Positions 5,453-7,069 of a DNA stretch of 7,069 nt are shown piece after piece. The DNA lies in NCBI GenBank assembly GCA_016205085.1, contig JACQJN010000260.1:1-7069 (forward strand), given 5' to 3'. The notes beneath the pieces are model-generated. The model ran no database searches and was not told where the DNA came from. It worked only from the letters and a program-made list of their open reading frames with translations. The number at the start of each line of letters is the position of its first letter. Position 1 is the first letter of the stretch. The translations under genes and the position numbers were made by a program. The DNA is from Elusimicrobiota bacterium. GTDB taxonomy: Bacteria > Elusimicrobiota > Elusimicrobia > JACQJN01.

Positions 5453-7069
5453 ACGGCCGGGGAAGAAAAATTCTTCTCTAGAATTTTTTGGGCTAGTTCG
5501 CGCAGGCGGTGGCTGGATGATTGATGGACTATCTCCTCTAAGACCGGGCGGACAGCGGGCTCCCTGGCCTCCTCTAAGACTTCCAAAGCGCGAGCCTTCA
5601 GCACATCACTATAACGGTTGGATTGAATCACAAAATCTTTAATAAAACCGGCTCCCTCAGGAGAGTTTTTCAAGGTTTGGTTATTGTGCAATCGGAGTAT
5701 TATCCCTGTCATAACCTCATTGTTGGCATCCTGGCTATCCAAAATACCCCTCAGATCGGCAGTCACACCGACATTTTCAACGCTCCCGAAAGCCAATAGA
5801 ACCGCTTTCCGGAAGGAATATCCACGCGAACCCTGCTTCTCGAGCGCCGCTCTCAACGTTTGAATGGCTTTTTCATCCGAATAGCGCGCCACTCCTATCG
5901 CCGCCGCGCTCACCATATCCCAACCGGCATTCCCATCCGCCAAAACGCTCTCCACATACTCTCTGCCCGGAGCATAGTCCGTCTTTCCTAAAAGCATCAA
6001 CGCCTTAGTCCGGATCCACAACTTTCCCAAATCATCGGAGTCGGGAATTCCAGAAGGAGCGCGCGCCTGAGCCAAGAGAGTCTCGGACAGGCTGTCGGGA
6101 AATCGCGCCCACTTTGCATCCAGGAATTTGGATAGAAGCGCTGCCCTCACATAAGGGGAAGGGTCCTGAGAAAGAGCCTGGTTCATTGCCCTGGATGCGA
6201 TAGAAGAAAGTGGATTCAAGGTTTTTGCTTCCCGGTCAATCCAAGGTTGGGCCAGTTCAAACAAGGCCGCCACCCGGGCCAGGGGATCCGGATCATGCAG
6301 CGCCTGCAAAGACCATTCCCTCTCAGATATGCCGGCTCTTTGAATCTTGGCGAGTACCACCCCTCCCACATTCCATGTGGTCCATTCCGGCTTATCCTGG
6401 AGAGGTATCTCCAGCGTTCCTTCTTTGGAATGGATATGAATTGTTTGAACCGCATCCAAAGCAGGTGCATGCACATGATGGAAGGACACCGGTACTTTAA
6501 AATTAAAGATGGTGCCATCCTCTTTATGGTTGGGTCTTTGATTCCAAGATAGAAACATGCTCTTTTTCCTGGCATCCCAGCGTTGCTCTATGGCGAGGAG
6601 CGGATAGCCCCGCCGCAGAAGCCAGCTATTCACAAAAGGCTGGAGGTTCTGCCCCGAAGCAGCCTCCATCGCCGCAAAGAAATCTTGATACGTCGCATTT
6701 TCCAAAGCGAAGCGGGTCAGATAATCCTTGAGACCCCTCCGAAAAGCTTCCCTGCCAATATAAAAGTCAAGCATCCGAAGGACCTGTTCCCCCTTGTCAT
6801 AATTCGTGTTGTCAAAAGCATCTTCAGGAGTAGGAAGCTCTTTGGAGACAATCGGATGGCTCCTGGGACCATCTTCCTGCCGAAAATAGTCCTCCCAAGT
6901 AGTGGTCACCGTCCTCAATAGGGCATAATCGGAGTGAAGGAAATCTTGAACCGCCACTGTGGCCATGTAAGACGCAAAAGCCTCGTTGAGCCACACATCC
7001 TCCCACCATTTCATGGTCACGTAATCTCCGAACCATTGATGAGCCAGCTCATGCGCCACCACCATGGCG
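5446..7069 (-). CDS. M1-family zinc aminopeptidase with HEAT-like C-terminal tail (N-terminus outside window)
   Basis: The frame runs in from the right edge with no start needed: the ATG at 7065 is internal, preceded in frame by Ala (GCC) as in typical A-M-V-V-A-H-E-L-A-H-Q-W-F-G. Numbering from that Met, the zinc site is H5-E6-x2-H9 with E28 eighteen residues on (N-E-A-F), and Y89 in N-Y-D-K-G is the transition-state tyrosine. The M1 helical region and W-L-x-R-x-G-Y-P-L follow, then a beta-rich stretch (about 165-235), then about 300 residues of helical HEAT-like repeats (D-P-D-P-L-A-R-V-A-A-L pattern). The GAMEN substrate-binding motif should lie just off the window. About 300 N-terminal residues are missing if the protein has the usual 850 or so. 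It releases N-terminal amino acids; location cannot be judged without the N-terminus. Its TAA (5448-5446) lies inside the last codons of the barrel gene. Confidence 0.95.
   Translation of the reverse strand, partial: AMVVAHELAHQWFGDYVTMKWWEDVWLNEAFASYMATVAVQDFLHSDYALLRTVTTTWEDYFRQEDGPRSHPIVSKELPTPEDAFDNTNYDKGEQVLRMLDFYIGREAFRRGLKDYLTRFALENATYQDFFAAMEAASGQNLQPFVNSWLLRRGYPLLAIEQRWDARKKSMFLSWNQRPNHKEDGTIFNFKVPVSFHHVHAPALDAVQTIHIHSKEGTLEIPLQDKPEWTTWNVGGVVLAKIQRAGISEREWSLQALHDPDPLARVAALFELAQPWIDREAKTLNPLSSIASRAMNQALSQDPSPYVRAALLSKFLDAKWARFPDSLSETLLAQARAPSGIPDSDDLGKLWIRTKALMLLGKTDYAPGREYVESVLADGNAGWDMVSAAAIGVARYSDEKAIQTLRAALEKQGSRGYSFRKAVLLAFGSVENVGVTADLRGILDSQDANNEVMTGIILRLHNNQTLKNSPEGAGFIKDFVIQSNRYSDVLKARALEVLEEAREPAVRPVLEEIVHQSSSHRLRELAQKILEKNFSSPAVQ
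5466..5488. terminator. Possible bidirectional AT-rich terminator hairpin after the barrel gene
   Basis: AAAAATTCT (5466-5474) and AGAATTTTT (5480-5488) form a perfect 9-bp stem with a TCTCT loop, 13 bp beyond the barrel stop. The right arm gives a T run (to 5489) for plus-strand transcripts and the left arm gives one for minus-strand transcripts. The stem has a single G-C pair, so it is much weaker than a classical intrinsic terminator, and for the minus strand it lies within the last codons of the aminopeptidase gene. Confidence 0.3.

Noticed and set aside
5535..5580. 12-bp direct repeat CTCCTCTAAGAC, two copies
   Set aside because: It encodes V-L-E-E twice in the helical tail of the aminopeptidase with a spacing of whole codons; ordinary helical-repeat coding, not an inserted element.

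Overview
The window looks like chromosomal DNA of a Gram-negative-type (diderm) bacterium, probably an uncultured lineage. An outer-membrane beta-barrel protein with a signal peptide implies an outer membrane. Genes are packed tightly, with ATG, GTG and TTG starts. The composition and style of the secreted N-terminus at the left edge would fit groups such as Omnitrophota or Elusimicrobiota, but that is an impression, not something the sequence proves.

Layout: (a) 1-646, minus strand: N-terminal part of a secreted protein of unknown function, cut by the left edge. (b) 647-797: a 151-bp divergent intergenic region, the only real non-coding stretch, with a Shine-Dalgarno for the left gene and a TATAAT box facing right. 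(c) 798-5452, plus strand: five consecutive genes with overlapping or almost touching ends, very likely one operon: nadC (quinolinate phosphoribosyltransferase), a birA-type biotin ligase, a short-chain dehydrogenase, queG (epoxyqueuosine reductase) and an Omp85-like beta-barrel without POTRA domains. (d) 5446-7069, minus strand: the C-terminal two thirds of an M1 zinc aminopeptidase with a HEAT-like tail, cut by the right edge and overlapping the barrel gene tail to tail by 7 bp.

The operon mixes cofactor and tRNA-modification functions (NAD synthesis, protein biotinylation, queuosine) with an oxidoreductase and an envelope protein. The overlaps suggest translational coupling rather than one shared pathway.

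The most unusual signal is not a gene. At least three short palindromic or heptamer-repeat elements appear to sit in frame inside conserved enzymes: two in nadC (three CGAAGNN heptamers; an 8-bp palindrome followed by three GCAACTC heptamers) and one in queG (75 bp, exactly 25 codons, bounded by a 7-bp inverted repeat). Each falls where the protein is longer than its E. coli relative as I remember it. This resembles the Rickettsia palindromic elements that insert peptides into proteins. Second, birA stops at a TAG (the only TAG stop among the gene ends visible here) although the same frame continues with family-like sequence into the next gene. That points to a recent nonsense mutation, a sequence error or TAG readthrough. 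I see no defence system, CRISPR array, transposase or RNA gene.
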